A stretch of DNA of 56,510 nt. It comes from an uncultured Bacteroidales bacterium. Its GTDB lineage: Bacteria > Bacteroidota > Bacteroidia > Bacteroidales > P3. The notes under the pieces were generated by a model. That model was not told where the DNA came from. It saw only the letters and a list, made by a program, of their open reading frames with translations, and made no database searches. Below, in pieces: positions 8,914 through 16,462 of the stretch. The DNA is taken from assembly GCA_900316965.1 (NCBI GenBank), contig ONEY01000011.1, positions 1 to 56,510 on the forward strand. Direction: 5' to 3'. Position 1 is the stretch's first letter. Every line of letters starts with the position of its first letter. A program made the translations under genes and the position numbers.

Positions 8914-9627
8914 TTATCTTCCTATAACGAACACAGTGTTGCGTTTGTGCAAGTTGACCTTTTCGCGCTCGACGCGCCAAGAGGAGGCAGAGAGAGTACG
9001 AATGTACTGAGAGGGCAAAGTGAGGTCGCAAGCCACGCAAATCATGGTGTCGGGATGGAGAGTTTCGGAAAGCGACTGCAGCATTTGGTTGTTGCGATAA
9101 GGAGCCTCGATAAAGAGCTGTGTTTGACCCTGTTTAAGAGCCAAAGACTCCAAAAACCTTATCGAGGAGGCGCGCTGCTGGCGGTCGACGGGGAGGTAGC
9201 CGTTGAAAGCGAAGCTTTGTCCGTTGAGGCCGGAAGCCATGAGAGCCAGCATAAGGGATGAGGGGCCGATGAGGGGGACGACGGTTATGCCGCGCCTCTG
9301 GGCGATGCGGGTGATCATAGAGCCAGGGTCGGCGACGCAAGGCAAGCCAGCTTCGCTGAGCAAGCCGACATTGGCGCCCTGCTCGACAGGATCGAGGTAG
9401 TGAGTGATTTCGTCAGGTCGCGTATGCTCGTTGAGGAGCAAGAACTGAGTGTCGTCGATGGGGTGGGCGAAACCGGCGCGCTTGAGAAAACGGCGAGCCG
9501 AACGCAGCTCTTCGACGATGAAAGTGTGGCATGTGTCCAAGAGAGCCTTGTTGGCAGGCGGCAACGACACATCGATGTCGTCGGCGCCGATGGGGACAGG
9601 GAATAGTATCAGATGTCCTCTTTCCAT
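8914..9627 (-). CDS. RsmI-like SAM-dependent methyltransferase (tetrapyrrole methylase fold)
   Basis: A 237-residue member of the tetrapyrrole/rRNA 2'-O-methylase (RsmI) superfamily. It has an N-terminal LFPVPIG (the family's L-x-P-x-P-I-G signature), EELRSARRFL, and the core GLLSEAGLPCVADPGS followed by PLIGPSSLMLALMASG, which form the SAM pocket and dimer fold. RsmI methylates the 2'-hydroxyl of C1402 in 16S rRNA. This shorter Bacteroidetes branch is homologous, but its substrate is unproven, and the N-terminal glycine-rich loop differs from E. coli RsmI. It begins 23 bases after the stop of the YARHG gene and is probably in the same transcript. Confidence 0.82.
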   Translation of the reverse strand: MERGHLILFPVPIGADDIDVSLPPANKALLDTCHTFIVEELRSARRFLKRAGFAHPIDDTQFLLLNEHTRPDEITHYLDPVEQGANVGLLSEAGLPCVADPGSMITRIAQRRGITVVPLIGPSSLMLALMASGLNGQSFAFNGYLPVDRQQRASSIRFLESLALKQGQTQLFIEAPYRNNQMLQSLSETLHPDTMICVACDLTLPSQYIRTLSASSWRVEREKVNLHKRNTVFVIGR

Positions 9628-9650
9628 ACTGATTGGCAGATTGGTGGGGG

Positions 9651-10520
9651 TTACTTCTTTTCTTGCGCTTGGATGAGCTTGATGTTGGTGACCTCGATTT
9701 TGGTGAATTTCTTCTGGACGTCGTCCATCTTCAAGCCATCAACGGGTTTGAACCACGACTGTTTGGCGAAATACTCTTTGAGCTCGGCATTGTTGTATTG
9801 GTAGCCGTGGCGGGCGTAGATGGCGTTGCGGGCGAGCGCCAATTCGGCTTTGGACAAAGAGGCCACCTCGGCGCTGGTGAGGACGCGCGTAGAGGCATCG
9901 ACAAGACGGACGTTGTTGTATGGATTTGCCGTGCCTGTCGATTTGGTGGCCAAAACAGGCAGGGTTGAGGGGGCGATGGTGGTTTGTTCAGAAGCTTTGC
10001 GCTGCTCATCGGCTTTTTGTCTCTCCTCGGCTTTCAGACGTTCCTCCTCGGCGCGTTGAGCCTCAGCCTTGCGGCGCTCCTCGAGGGCTTGGCGCTCGGC
10101 CTCCAGTTGGGCTTGACGATCGAGCTGCTGCTGATCGGAGCTTGGTTGATCATCCACCACCGGGTCGGTTTGAACGACCTGATCCTCGTCGAGTTGGGCG
10201 ATTTTATCGCTGTCGTCGCTCCAAGGTTTGGCGACACAGAGAATGATGGTGGCGCAGACGGCCACAATAGCGGTGCAAATGACAGCCGTGAGGTTGACGC
10301 GACGGGGTTCCTCCTCCTCGATTTCCTCTTGATCCATGAGAGGAGTTGCAGAGACGTTGCTCTTGGTGTCGAGCGACTGGATGATGGCGTCGGCGAAGAC
10401 CTGGGAGTCGTCGCTGGGGGCGGCTTGGTCGGCGGCGCGGCTTTGACGCTCTATCTCTTCGAGGCGGCGGGAATGCTCCTGCTGTTGCGATTGCTGTTCG
10501 TCAAATTGAATTTCTTTCAT
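9651..10520 (-). CDS. YARHG-domain membrane protein
   Basis: A 289-residue protein with a cytoplasmic N-terminal segment rich in Gln/Glu (1-73), one membrane span (about 76-97, AVICTAIVAVCATIILC), and an outside Gln/Glu/Arg/Ala-rich probable coiled coil (about 128-180). The C-terminal YARHG domain (about 212-283) contains the eponymous IYARHGY at 234-240 followed by FAKQSWFKP. YARHG domains are extracellular modules of unknown function, thought to bind peptidoglycan or protein at the envelope. There is no lipobox. The gene precedes the RsmI-like gene by 23 bases. The tandem repeat at 10581-10612 lies just upstream of its start. Confidence 0.85.
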   Translation of the reverse strand: MKEIQFDEQQSQQQEHSRRLEEIERQSRAADQAAPSDDSQVFADAIIQSLDTKSNVSATPLMDQEEIEEEEPRRVNLTAVICTAIVAVCATIILCVAKPWSDDSDKIAQLDEDQVVQTDPVVDDQPSSDQQQLDRQAQLEAERQALEERRKAEAQRAEEERLKAEERQKADEQRKASEQTTIAPSTLPVLATKSTGTANPYNNVRLVDASTRVLTSAEVASLSKAELALARNAIYARHGYQYNNAELKEYFAKQSWFKPVDGLKMDDVQKKFTKIEVTNIKLIQAQEKK

Positions 10521-10580
10521 GAGTTGAAGATTTTTGATGGTGGTTAAAAAAGGCTGTGGGTTCGCTATGAGTTCGCTGTA

Positions 10581-10612
10581 GGTACTATCAAAGTACTATC
10601 GAAGTACTATCG
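10581..10612. repeat. Tandem AGTACTATCGA repeats between HD and YARHG genes
   Basis: Three near-identical 11- to 12-base units (GGTACTATCA, AAGTACTATCG, AAGTACTATCG) sit in the short gap between two minus-strand genes. TTCGCTATGAG and TTCGCTGTAGG just to the left look like related half-units. They share the CTATCG core with the 335-380 repeat. Function unknown. Confidence 0.6.
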
Positions 10613-10628
10613 TGAGGGTGGTGGGAAG

Positions 10629-11882
10629 TTACAATCCTTTGGGGTAGCTGATATAGTATTTGGTGACAGATTTTTCGAGGAAATGACGGTCAAGCTGGTC
10701 GCTTGCCTCGCCAATGGGGAGGCAACGGCCGTCCTTGAAGAGAACCTTGATTTCGTGGTCGGCAAAGTCGTAGGAGCGGTTGTGCAACTCGCCAGTGCCG
10801 ACGATATACTCGGCCATCCACTCCTTCCATTTGTCGACAACGGTGCCGGGATAGAGATGGAAAACCTGGGAGAGGTTTTCGTTGACCTTGTCGCGCAAAC
10901 GCTGAACCATTTCGTCGGGGAAAGGTTTGTCGCTGATTTGGATGGCGACAAGATTTCGGCTGAGCAATCCCGAGCTGAGATAGTCGAGCACCATATCGCG
11001 GTGTTTTTCTTTCAGACACATATACAAGTCGTTGTCGTCGAGGCGCATAAAGTCGTCGAAGACGTATGAGTGGTTTCTCATAGTTGACTCAGAGATGGGA
11101 ATTCGAGAGTGGAAGAAAGAGTCGAAATTGGTGCGGGTGATGAAATCGGACCCCATGTGTGCGGCACGCTGGAAGAAATTGCGCAGCATGATTTCGGCGG
11201 CGACAACGGTTTTGTGCATATACACCTGCCAATACATGAGGCGGCGCGAGATGATGAACTGCTCGATGCTGTAGATGCCCTTTTCGTCGACGACAAGCTC
11301 GTCGTCTTTGACGTTGAGCATATAGATGATACGGTCGGTGCCGACGATGCCCTCGCGCACGCCAGTGAAGTAGCTGTCGCGGCTGAGGTAGTCGAGCCTG
11401 TCCATATCGAGTTGGCTAGAGACGAGCTGGTGGAGGAAATGCTTGGGGTATTGGTTTCGGAAGATGGCGATGGCGGTGTCGAGCTGGCCGTTCAATTGCT
11501 TGTTGAGGCGCTCGAGAAAGATGTCGGTGATGGTTTCGTGGTGGACGTGAACGATGGTGTTTTCCAAGACGTGTGAGCCAGGTCCGTGCCCAATGTCGTG
11601 CATGAGGATGGCCAATTTGGCTCCTTGGCACTCTTGGTCACTGATGTCGACACCTTTGGCTTTGAGGACGTCGAGGGCGCGGCACATAAGGTTGAGGGCG
11701 CCCAAGCAATGGCTGAAGCGAGTGTGTACGGCGCCGGGATAAACCAAATCGGCCATACCCAACTGTTTGATTCGGCGGAGGCGCTGAAAGAAGGGGTGGT
11801 CGATAACGGTCAGAATCAAAGGATCGTCGATTCGGAGAAAGCCGTCGTATACGGGGTCGTTTGTGATTTTGGTTTTAGGCAT
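10629..11882 (-). CDS. HD-domain phosphohydrolase (dGTPase/SAMHD1-like)
   Basis: A protein of about 417 residues starting MPKTKITNDPVYDG. An upstream in-frame start at 11945 would overlap the neighbouring gene, so I prefer 11882. The HD metal-binding set is visible: the first His in HTRFSHCLGAL, HD in MHDIGHGPGSHVLE, and a later Asp in SSQLDMDRLDYLSRDSY. These match the dGTP triphosphohydrolase/SAMHD1-like group that is widespread in Bacteroidetes. The substrate is probably a (d)NTP or another nucleotide, but no allosteric motif decides this. It begins 11 bases after the C_GCAxxG gene, so it lies at the end of the sufB-trmH cluster. Confidence 0.85.
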   Translation of the reverse strand: MPKTKITNDPVYDGFLRIDDPLILTVIDHPFFQRLRRIKQLGMADLVYPGAVHTRFSHCLGALNLMCRALDVLKAKGVDISDQECQGAKLAILMHDIGHGPGSHVLENTIVHVHHETITDIFLERLNKQLNGQLDTAIAIFRNQYPKHFLHQLVSSQLDMDRLDYLSRDSYFTGVREGIVGTDRIIYMLNVKDDELVVDEKGIYSIEQFIISRRLMYWQVYMHKTVVAAEIMLRNFFQRAAHMGSDFITRTNFDSFFHSRIPISESTMRNHSYVFDDFMRLDDNDLYMCLKEKHRDMVLDYLSSGLLSRNLVAIQISDKPFPDEMVQRLRDKVNENLSQVFHLYPGTVVDKWKEWMAEYIVGTGELHNRSYDFADHEIKVLFKDGRCLPIGEASDQLDRHFLEKSVTKYYISYPKGL

Positions 11883-11893
11883 ATACAAGATGT

Positions 11894-12250
11894 TTACAAG
11901 AGGTCGGCAAGGAGGCCTGCGGCGCATGCCACCATCTCGTTGCAAGGGCGCTTGCCCATCTGCAAGAGGCGACCGCAGACGATGTCGCCATTCTCATCGC
12001 GAAATTTCTCTATCAAAGCACGGGTGTCGGCGGTATGGCCAGTGAGGCCGCACACCATAGCCGCGCCGCTGACGCAACCGCACACCTCGCGGGTGCCTGC
12101 CAAGCCGCGACCGAAGGGTGCGGAGACATTCATGGCCGACTCCTTGTCGATAGGGAGGCGGTCGGCATAAGCCATCACAACCGACTGGCAGCAGTTGCAA
12201 CCCGAGTGGTGCAACTGGCGAGCAGCGTTCATTCTTTCTTCTTTGGTCAT
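11894..12250 (-). CDS. C_GCAxxG_C_C family redox-type protein
   Basis: This 118-residue protein has the cysteine pattern of the putative redox-active C_GCAxxG_C_C family: HHSGCNCCQSVV (about 15-26), CGCVSGAAMVCGL (about 57-69), then isolated cysteines in DIVCGRLL and RPCNEMV. The central motif departs from the consensus, with GCVSGAAMVCG in place of GCAxxG. Members are small cytosolic proteins suspected to bind metals or Fe-S clusters; no reaction is established. It starts 4 bases after the TrmH-like gene and ends 11 bases before the HD gene. That makes it part of a tight four-gene unit led by sufB, in keeping with a cofactor or redox role, though this is inference. Confidence 0.8.
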   Translation of the reverse strand: MTKEERMNAARQLHHSGCNCCQSVVMAYADRLPIDKESAMNVSAPFGRGLAGTREVCGCVSGAAMVCGLTGHTADTRALIEKFRDENGDIVCGRLLQMGKRPCNEMVACAAGLLADLL

Positions 12251-12254
12251 TGTT

Positions 12255-12806
12255 TTATAGCGATTGTTTAGAATCTAATTTCATATTTTTGAACATCTCC
12301 CACATCACTATGGCGGCGGCGCAACTGACATTGAGCGAGTGTTTGGTGCCAAACTGAGGGATTTCCAAAGAGCCGTCGCAGAGAGGCAGAAGAGAATCCT
12401 GGACGCCCTCAATCTCGTTGCCAAAGACGATAGCGATTTTGGAATCAGCGACTTGAATGGCGTCGAGGCCCAGCTTGACGCTGTCGTCGACCTGCTCGAC
12501 AGCATATATTTTGTACCCCTGGCGCTTCAATTCTTGCAAGCAGGAGGCGGTATCTTCATGATAGGACCAAAGGACGCTGTCCTCGGCGCCAAGGGCGGTC
12601 TTGTGTATTTCGCGGTGGGGAGGCGTGGAGCAGATGCCGCAAAGAGCAATCCGCTCGACTCGGAAAGCGTCGGCGGTGCGGAACACCGAGCCAATATTGT
12701 TTTGGCTTCTGACGTTGTCGAGGACAACAGTCAAGGGCAATTTCTCGCTTGCGCGGAACTCGTCGACCGAAAGACGGTTCATCTCCTGTGTGGTCAGTTT
12801 CTTCAT
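12255..12806 (-). CDS. TrmH/SpoU family RNA 2'-O-methyltransferase
   Basis: A SPOUT-superfamily protein of about 183 residues starting MKKLTTQEMNRLS. An in-frame ATG at 12866 would overlap sufB and adds no conserved sequence. The three SpoU motifs are in order: the asparagine-containing VLDNVRSQNNIGSVFRTADAF, IVFGNEIEGV, and IPQFGTKHSLNVSCAAAIVMWE, which together form the knotted SAM site. It methylates a ribose 2'-OH of tRNA or rRNA. The short form without an N-terminal substrate-binding domain resembles TrmL/TrmH-type enzymes, but the target nucleotide cannot be read from sequence. It starts 40 bases after sufB. Confidence 0.88.
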   Translation of the reverse strand: MKKLTTQEMNRLSVDEFRASEKLPLTVVLDNVRSQNNIGSVFRTADAFRVERIALCGICSTPPHREIHKTALGAEDSVLWSYHEDTASCLQELKRQGYKIYAVEQVDDSVKLGLDAIQVADSKIAIVFGNEIEGVQDSLLPLCDGSLEIPQFGTKHSLNVSCAAAIVMWEMFKNMKLDSKQSL

Positions 12807-12846
12807 GACTGAGAAGTGGCTAAAGGCAAACAAACGGAAGCTGAGA

Positions 12847-14292
12847 TCATCCCACGCTGCCCTCAAGGCTGATGCTGAGCAGTTTCTGAGCCTCGACGGC
12901 GAACTCCATGGGAAGTTTCTTCAGCACATCCTTGGCGTAGCCGTTGACGATGAGGCCCACGGCGCTTTCGGGGCTTATGCCACGCTGCTGACAGTAGAAG
13001 AGCTGATCCTCGGAAATCTTGGATGTTGTGGCCTCATGCTCAAGAGTTGCCGAGCTGTTGTCGGCCTTGATATAGGGCCATGTGTGGGCGCCGCACTTGT
13101 CGCCCAGCAAGAGGCTGTCGCATTGGGAGTAGTTGCGGGCATTCTCGGCGTTACGGCCAATCTGGACAAGGCCACGGTAGCCATTCTGGCTGTGACCGGC
13201 GCTGATGCCCTTGCTCATGATGGTGCTGTGGGTGTTTTTGCCTATGTGAATCATCTTGGTGCCCGTGTCGGCTTGCTGGTAGTTGTTGGTGACAGCAACG
13301 CTATAGAACTCGGCCGTAGAGTCGTCGCCCTGCAAAATGCAGCTGGGGTATTTCCAGGTGACGGCGCTGCCCGTCTCGACTTGCGTCCAGCTGATTTTGG
13401 AATGCGAGCCTTTGCAGATGCCACGCTTGGTGACGAAATTGTAGATGCCGCCCTTGCCATCCTTGTCGCCGGGGTACCAGTTTTGGACGGTGCTGTATTT
13501 CACCTCGGCATCCTTCATGGCTACGATTTCGACTATGGCGGCATGGAGCTGGTTCTCGTCGCGTTGCGGAGCGGTGCAGCCTTCCATATAGCTGACATAG
13601 GCGCCTTCGTCGGCGACGATGAGAGTGCGCTCGAACTGACCTGTGCCACGGGCGTTGATGCGGAAATAGGAGCTCAGCTCGATGGGGCAACGGACGCCTT
13701 TGGGAATGTAGCAGAACGATCCGTCGCTGAAGACGGCGCTGTTGAGAGCGGCGAAGAAGTTGTCGCTGCTGGGAACCACGCTGCCCAGATACTGCTTGAC
13801 GAGCTCGGGATAGCGCTGCACGGCCTCGCTGATGGGGCAAAAGATGATGCCCTTTTCCTCGAGCATCTTCTGCGAGGTTGTCTTGACCGACACCGAATCC
13901 ATAATGGCGTCGTAGGCAACGCCGGCGAGAGCCTCGCGCTCACGGAGAGGGATGCCAAGTTTGTCGAAAGTTTCGAGCAACTCGGGGTCGACCTCATCCA
14001 TACTTTTCAGCTCCTTCTTTTTAGGAGCGGCATAGTAAATAATCTCTTGGTATTTAGGCTTCTCGTAGGTAAGATGAGCCCAGTTGGGTTCCTCCATTGT
14101 CTGCCAACGGCGGAATGCTTTGAGACGGAAATCGAGCAACCACTCAGGTTCCTCTTTTTTCTTGGAAATCAGGCGAACGACATCCTCGTTGAGGCCTTTG
14201 CCAATGGTGTCGGTTTCGATATTTGTGACGAAGCCCCACTTATAGTCTTCGTTGGTAACCTCTTGTATTATATTATTTTTATCTTGATCCAT
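12847..14292 (-). CDS. sufB: Fe-S cluster scaffold subunit SufB
   Basis: At 481 residues this is full length for SufB. Family signatures include [39 protein letters not shown] and the C-terminal [19 protein letters not shown] with the conserved cysteine and Glu region. SufB is the core of the SufBC2D scaffold that assembles 4Fe-4S clusters in the cytoplasm. Unusually, sufC, sufD and sufS are not next to it: the downstream neighbours are an RNA methyltransferase, a C_GCAxxG protein and an HD protein, and upstream lies a small membrane protein. The partners must be encoded elsewhere. The N-terminal region (about 1-80) is the usual SufB extension. Confidence 0.95.
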   Translation of the reverse strand: MDQDKNNIIQEVTNEDYKWGFVTNIETDTIGKGLNEDVVRLISKKKEEPEWLLDFRLKAFRRWQTMEEPNWAHLTYEKPKYQEIIYYAAPKKKELKSMDEVDPELLETFDKLGIPLREREALAGVAYDAIMDSVSVKTTSQKMLEEKGIIFCPISEAVQRYPELVKQYLGSVVPSSDNFFAALNSAVFSDGSFCYIPKGVRCPIELSSYFRINARGTGQFERTLIVADEGAYVSYMEGCTAPQRDENQLHAAIVEIVAMKDAEVKYSTVQNWYPGDKDGKGGIYNFVTKRGICKGSHSKISWTQVETGSAVTWKYPSCILQGDDSTAEFYSVAVTNNYQQADTGTKMIHIGKNTHSTIMSKGISAGHSQNGYRGLVQIGRNAENARNYSQCDSLLLGDKCGAHTWPYIKADNSSATLEHEATTSKISEDQLFYCQQRGISPESAVGLIVNGYAKDVLKKLPMEFAVEAQKLLSISLEGSVG

Positions 14293-14321
14293 AGTTTAAA
14301 TGCACCTCCTTAATGGAAGTG

Positions 14322-14329
14322 CAAAAATA
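14322..14329 (-). promoter_or_regulatory. Putative -7 element (TATTTTTG) of sufB
   Basis: The plus strand reads CAAAAATA 30 bases upstream of the sufB start, matching TAnnTTTG on the minus strand. Between it and the gene is an imperfect inverted repeat with GCAC (14302-14305) and GTGC (14319-14322) arms, which overlaps the promoter and could be a regulator site or a leader hairpin. No clear -33 element. Confidence 0.4.
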
Positions 14330-14366
14330 CGAAAAAGTTCTTGATTAATTATGCTACGAACAAAAA

Positions 14367-14831
14367 TCATTCCCACCCAGGCAGATAGCAGTTGAAATAA
14401 TAACATTTGTGGAAACAATATTCGAAATCGGACGTCCAATCAACACCTTTCCCATAAGTGGGATTCTTGTATATTGCATACATATCCCCACTATTATTTG
14501 AAGAAATATCTTGATATTTTAAAATTCTATCTATAACATGACCATAATCTATGAAAACTAGATAATTAGGAGTTTCCTTTCCATTTTCTCCAATCACATA
14601 AATCGTATGTTGACTAACATTTAGTATATCTTCCCCCTTAAAGTAACATATGATTCGCCTAGCTCGTTGTATGTCTTTATCTATAGGCAGTTTTCTGTTC
14701 TCCACTCTTTTGACATAGTAATATAACAGGATTGCCAACAAAATAAGGATTACTACAAATAAGATAATAATTAGGATTTTGGAAATGACGGAGGTCCATG
14801 CTCCTAGTTCGAGTAAATCTTTATATTTCAT
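14367..14831 (-). CDS. Small A+T-rich membrane protein of unknown function
   Basis: I do not recognise a family. The 154-residue protein starts MKYKDLLELGAW. A longer reading frame continues upstream to 15161, but that part overlaps xerD out of frame and looks non-coding. One membrane span (about 13-39, VISKILIIILFVVILILLAI) is followed by a basic linker (YYVKRVENRKLP) and a soluble domain of about 110 residues rich in Tyr, Asp and Ile, ending DFEYCFHKCYYFNCYLPGW with clustered Cys and aromatic residues. Codons are visibly A+T richer than in xerD or sufB, suggesting recent acquisition or weak expression. It follows xerD by 52 bases. A real gene is likely but not certain. Confidence 0.6.
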   Translation of the reverse strand: MKYKDLLELGAWTSVISKILIIILFVVILILLAILLYYYVKRVENRKLPIDKDIQRARRIICYFKGEDILNVSQHTIYVIGENGKETPNYLVFIDYGHVIDRILKYQDISSNNSGDMYAIYKNPTYGKGVDWTSDFEYCFHKCYYFNCYLPGWE

Positions 14832-14883
14832 AAGAATACTTTTTTTAATTAACAAAATGCGATAGGGTTGTCTTTTTTGAGAA

Positions 14884-15810
14884 TCAACGGCGATAATGAG
14901 GATGGTAGGTGCTGATGGTTTCGCGCAGGTATTGATGAGAGAGATGTGTGTAAATCTCGGTGGTGTTGATTTTCTCGTGTCCGAGCATCTCCTGCACGGC
15001 GCGGAGGTCGGCGCCATTGGTGACAAGCTCGGTGGCGAAACTGTGGCGAAGGCTATGCGGCGAAATGTTTTTCTGAATGCCGGCTTTCTTGACAGCCTCT
15101 TTGAGGAACATAAAGACGTAATTGCGAGACAGGTGCGTTCCCAACCGATTGATGAAGACATAATTCTCCTCGCCGCTGCGTATACGCTGGTGGGAGCGGA
15201 TAGTTTCGATGTACTGCAGCATGAGGTGCAAGGCGGTTTGATTGATGGGCACCCAACGCTGCTTGTCGCCTTTGCCGGTCACCAACAGGCATTCGTCGTC
15301 GGGGAAGATGTTTGAGAGGTGGAGCATGACGAGTTCGGAGACACGAAGGCCGCAACCATACAGGACCTCGACGATAACCCGGTTGCGTTCCTGGTCGGGT
15401 TGGCTGAGGTCGAAGGTGGCGATGATGGCGTCGACCTCGTCGTTGGTGAGCACGTCGGGCAAATGGCGCGAGCCACGAGGCATCTCGAGAAGGTCGACGG
15501 GATTTTCGTCGACAGCATCCTCAAGCAGCATCATGCGATAGAAGGTGCGCAAGCCGCTAACGATGCGGCATTGCGTGGCAAGAGCCACACCCATGTCGTG
15601 CAATATGGCCACAAGGCCACGCAAGTCGTCGAGAGAGATCTCTTCGGGGGAACGCTTGTTGTCGATGGCATACTGAGCCAAATGCGACACATCGCGCAAA
15701 TAGGCGTCGATGGAATTGTCAGACAACTGGCGCTCCAACTTGAGATAGCTGCGGAAATCGCGAATGGCGCGTTTCCACTTAGGGTCATCTATCGACTCGA
15801 CAATATTCAA
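14884..15810 (-). CDS. xerD: Tyrosine recombinase XerD
   Basis: A 308-residue XerC/D-type recombinase with a core-binding SAM-like N-terminal domain (about 12-98) and a C-terminal catalytic domain. The full catalytic set is present: R156 in GCGLRVSEL, K180 in TGKGDK, H252 and R255 in HSLRHSFAT, H278 in LGHEKI and the nucleophile Y287 in IYTHL. It resolves chromosome dimers at dif with its partner XerC. Length, the PHSLRHSFAT motif and a housekeeping location argue for XerD rather than an element-borne integrase. It starts 12 bases after the lipoprotein gene and is probably co-transcribed. No dif site was recognised in the window. Confidence 0.9.
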   Translation of the reverse strand: MNIVESIDDPKWKRAIRDFRSYLKLERQLSDNSIDAYLRDVSHLAQYAIDNKRSPEEISLDDLRGLVAILHDMGVALATQCRIVSGLRTFYRMMLLEDAVDENPVDLLEMPRGSRHLPDVLTNDEVDAIIATFDLSQPDQERNRVIVEVLYGCGLRVSELVMLHLSNIFPDDECLLVTGKGDKQRWVPINQTALHLMLQYIETIRSHQRIRSGEENYVFINRLGTHLSRNYVFMFLKEAVKKAGIQKNISPHSLRHSFATELVTNGADLRAVQEMLGHEKINTTEIYTHLSHQYLRETISTYHPHYRR

Positions 15811-15822
15811 TTATGTGAGATA

Positions 15823-16257
15823 TTATTGTTTCAAAAGAGTGAGCAGCTGGATAATGGTGCTGACCGTCTGTGCCTTTTGAGCGATATTGGCGCTGTTGAC
15901 GCCCTCCAAGCCGGCCGAATTAAGAAGGCTGTTGGTTATGTTGAGAGCCGTACCGGCATTGATGGTGCCTGCGCTACCGGTAACCATGCCCGTGGTGAAA
16001 GACTTTTTATAGCTGGCGTCTTCCTTGTTTGACCTCAAGCCGTTATAGGCGTTAATTACGAGAAGAATATTGCTAAGGTCGGCGGGGTTGGTGATGGCAA
16101 GAGTGCCAGCTTTCTTGCTTTTGTTGAGAGCCAGAAGAGCTTGGGCGCAAGCAGCGCCCGAAGTGGCGGCGGCAGTGTTGGAAGCGCCAGAGAGAGATCC
16201 GCAAGATGTGGCACCAAACATAGCCACAAACATCATAATGATACCTATTTTTTTCAT
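15823..16257 (-). CDS. Small Ala/Ser-rich lipoprotein, unknown function
   Basis: A 144-residue protein with a type II signal peptide: MKKIGIIMMFVAMFGATSCG, lipobox cysteine C19. The mature part is rich in Ala, Ser, Thr, Asn and Leu, mostly helical in appearance (LLALNKSKKAG, LSNILLVINAYNGLRS, TALNITNSLLNSAG), and ends TVSTIIQLLTLLKQ. I know of no characterised family for it; proteins like it are annotated as hypothetical lipoproteins in Bacteroidales. It lies just upstream of xerD (12 bases) and divergent from pruA. It is likely in the inner leaflet of the outer membrane. Confidence 0.72.
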   Translation of the reverse strand: MKKIGIIMMFVAMFGATSCGSLSGASNTAAATSGAACAQALLALNKSKKAGTLAITNPADLSNILLVINAYNGLRSNKEDASYKKSFTTGMVTGSAGTINAGTALNITNSLLNSAGLEGVNSANIAQKAQTVSTIIQLLTLLKQ

Positions 16258-16350
16258 TTCGAAATGTTTTTTATTATTTTTTTATTTCTGTTAGACAATG
16301 CAATAAATGATTATTTTGAGGATAAAAACCATAGGCAAATATACATTTTT

Positions 16351-16381
16351 TTTGAAATATTGGAAAATAAATGTAATTTTG
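16351..16381 (+). promoter_or_regulatory. Bacteroidetes-type promoter of pruA
   Basis: TTTG at 16351-16354, a 19-base spacer, then TAATTTTG at 16374-16381 match the TTTG-N19-21-TAnnTTTG consensus. Transcription would begin near 16388, giving a leader of about 75 bases that contains a small GGACA/TGTCC hairpin at about 16396-16407. Confidence 0.7.
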
Positions 16382-16462
16382 CAAGCGTTTTCGAAGGACA
16401 AATGTCCGCTACATCAGCGTATAATTCAAACAAACAAATAATTACAACAAAAAACCTTTTTT

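Noticed and set aside
12601..14313. 570-codon plus-strand open frame opposite sufB
   Set aside because: SufB is unmistakable on the other strand. The plus frame is Val/Ala/Gly rich without motifs.
14832..15161. N-terminal extension of the small membrane protein into xerD
   Set aside because: The extension overlaps xerD in another frame, is Ser/Arg/Pro rich and non-conserved in look, and an ATG at 14831 gives a sensible protein.
14884..15810. Tyrosine recombinase as a sign of an integrative element
   Set aside because: The protein has XerD length and motifs, and there are no attachment repeats, tRNA target or element genes next to it.
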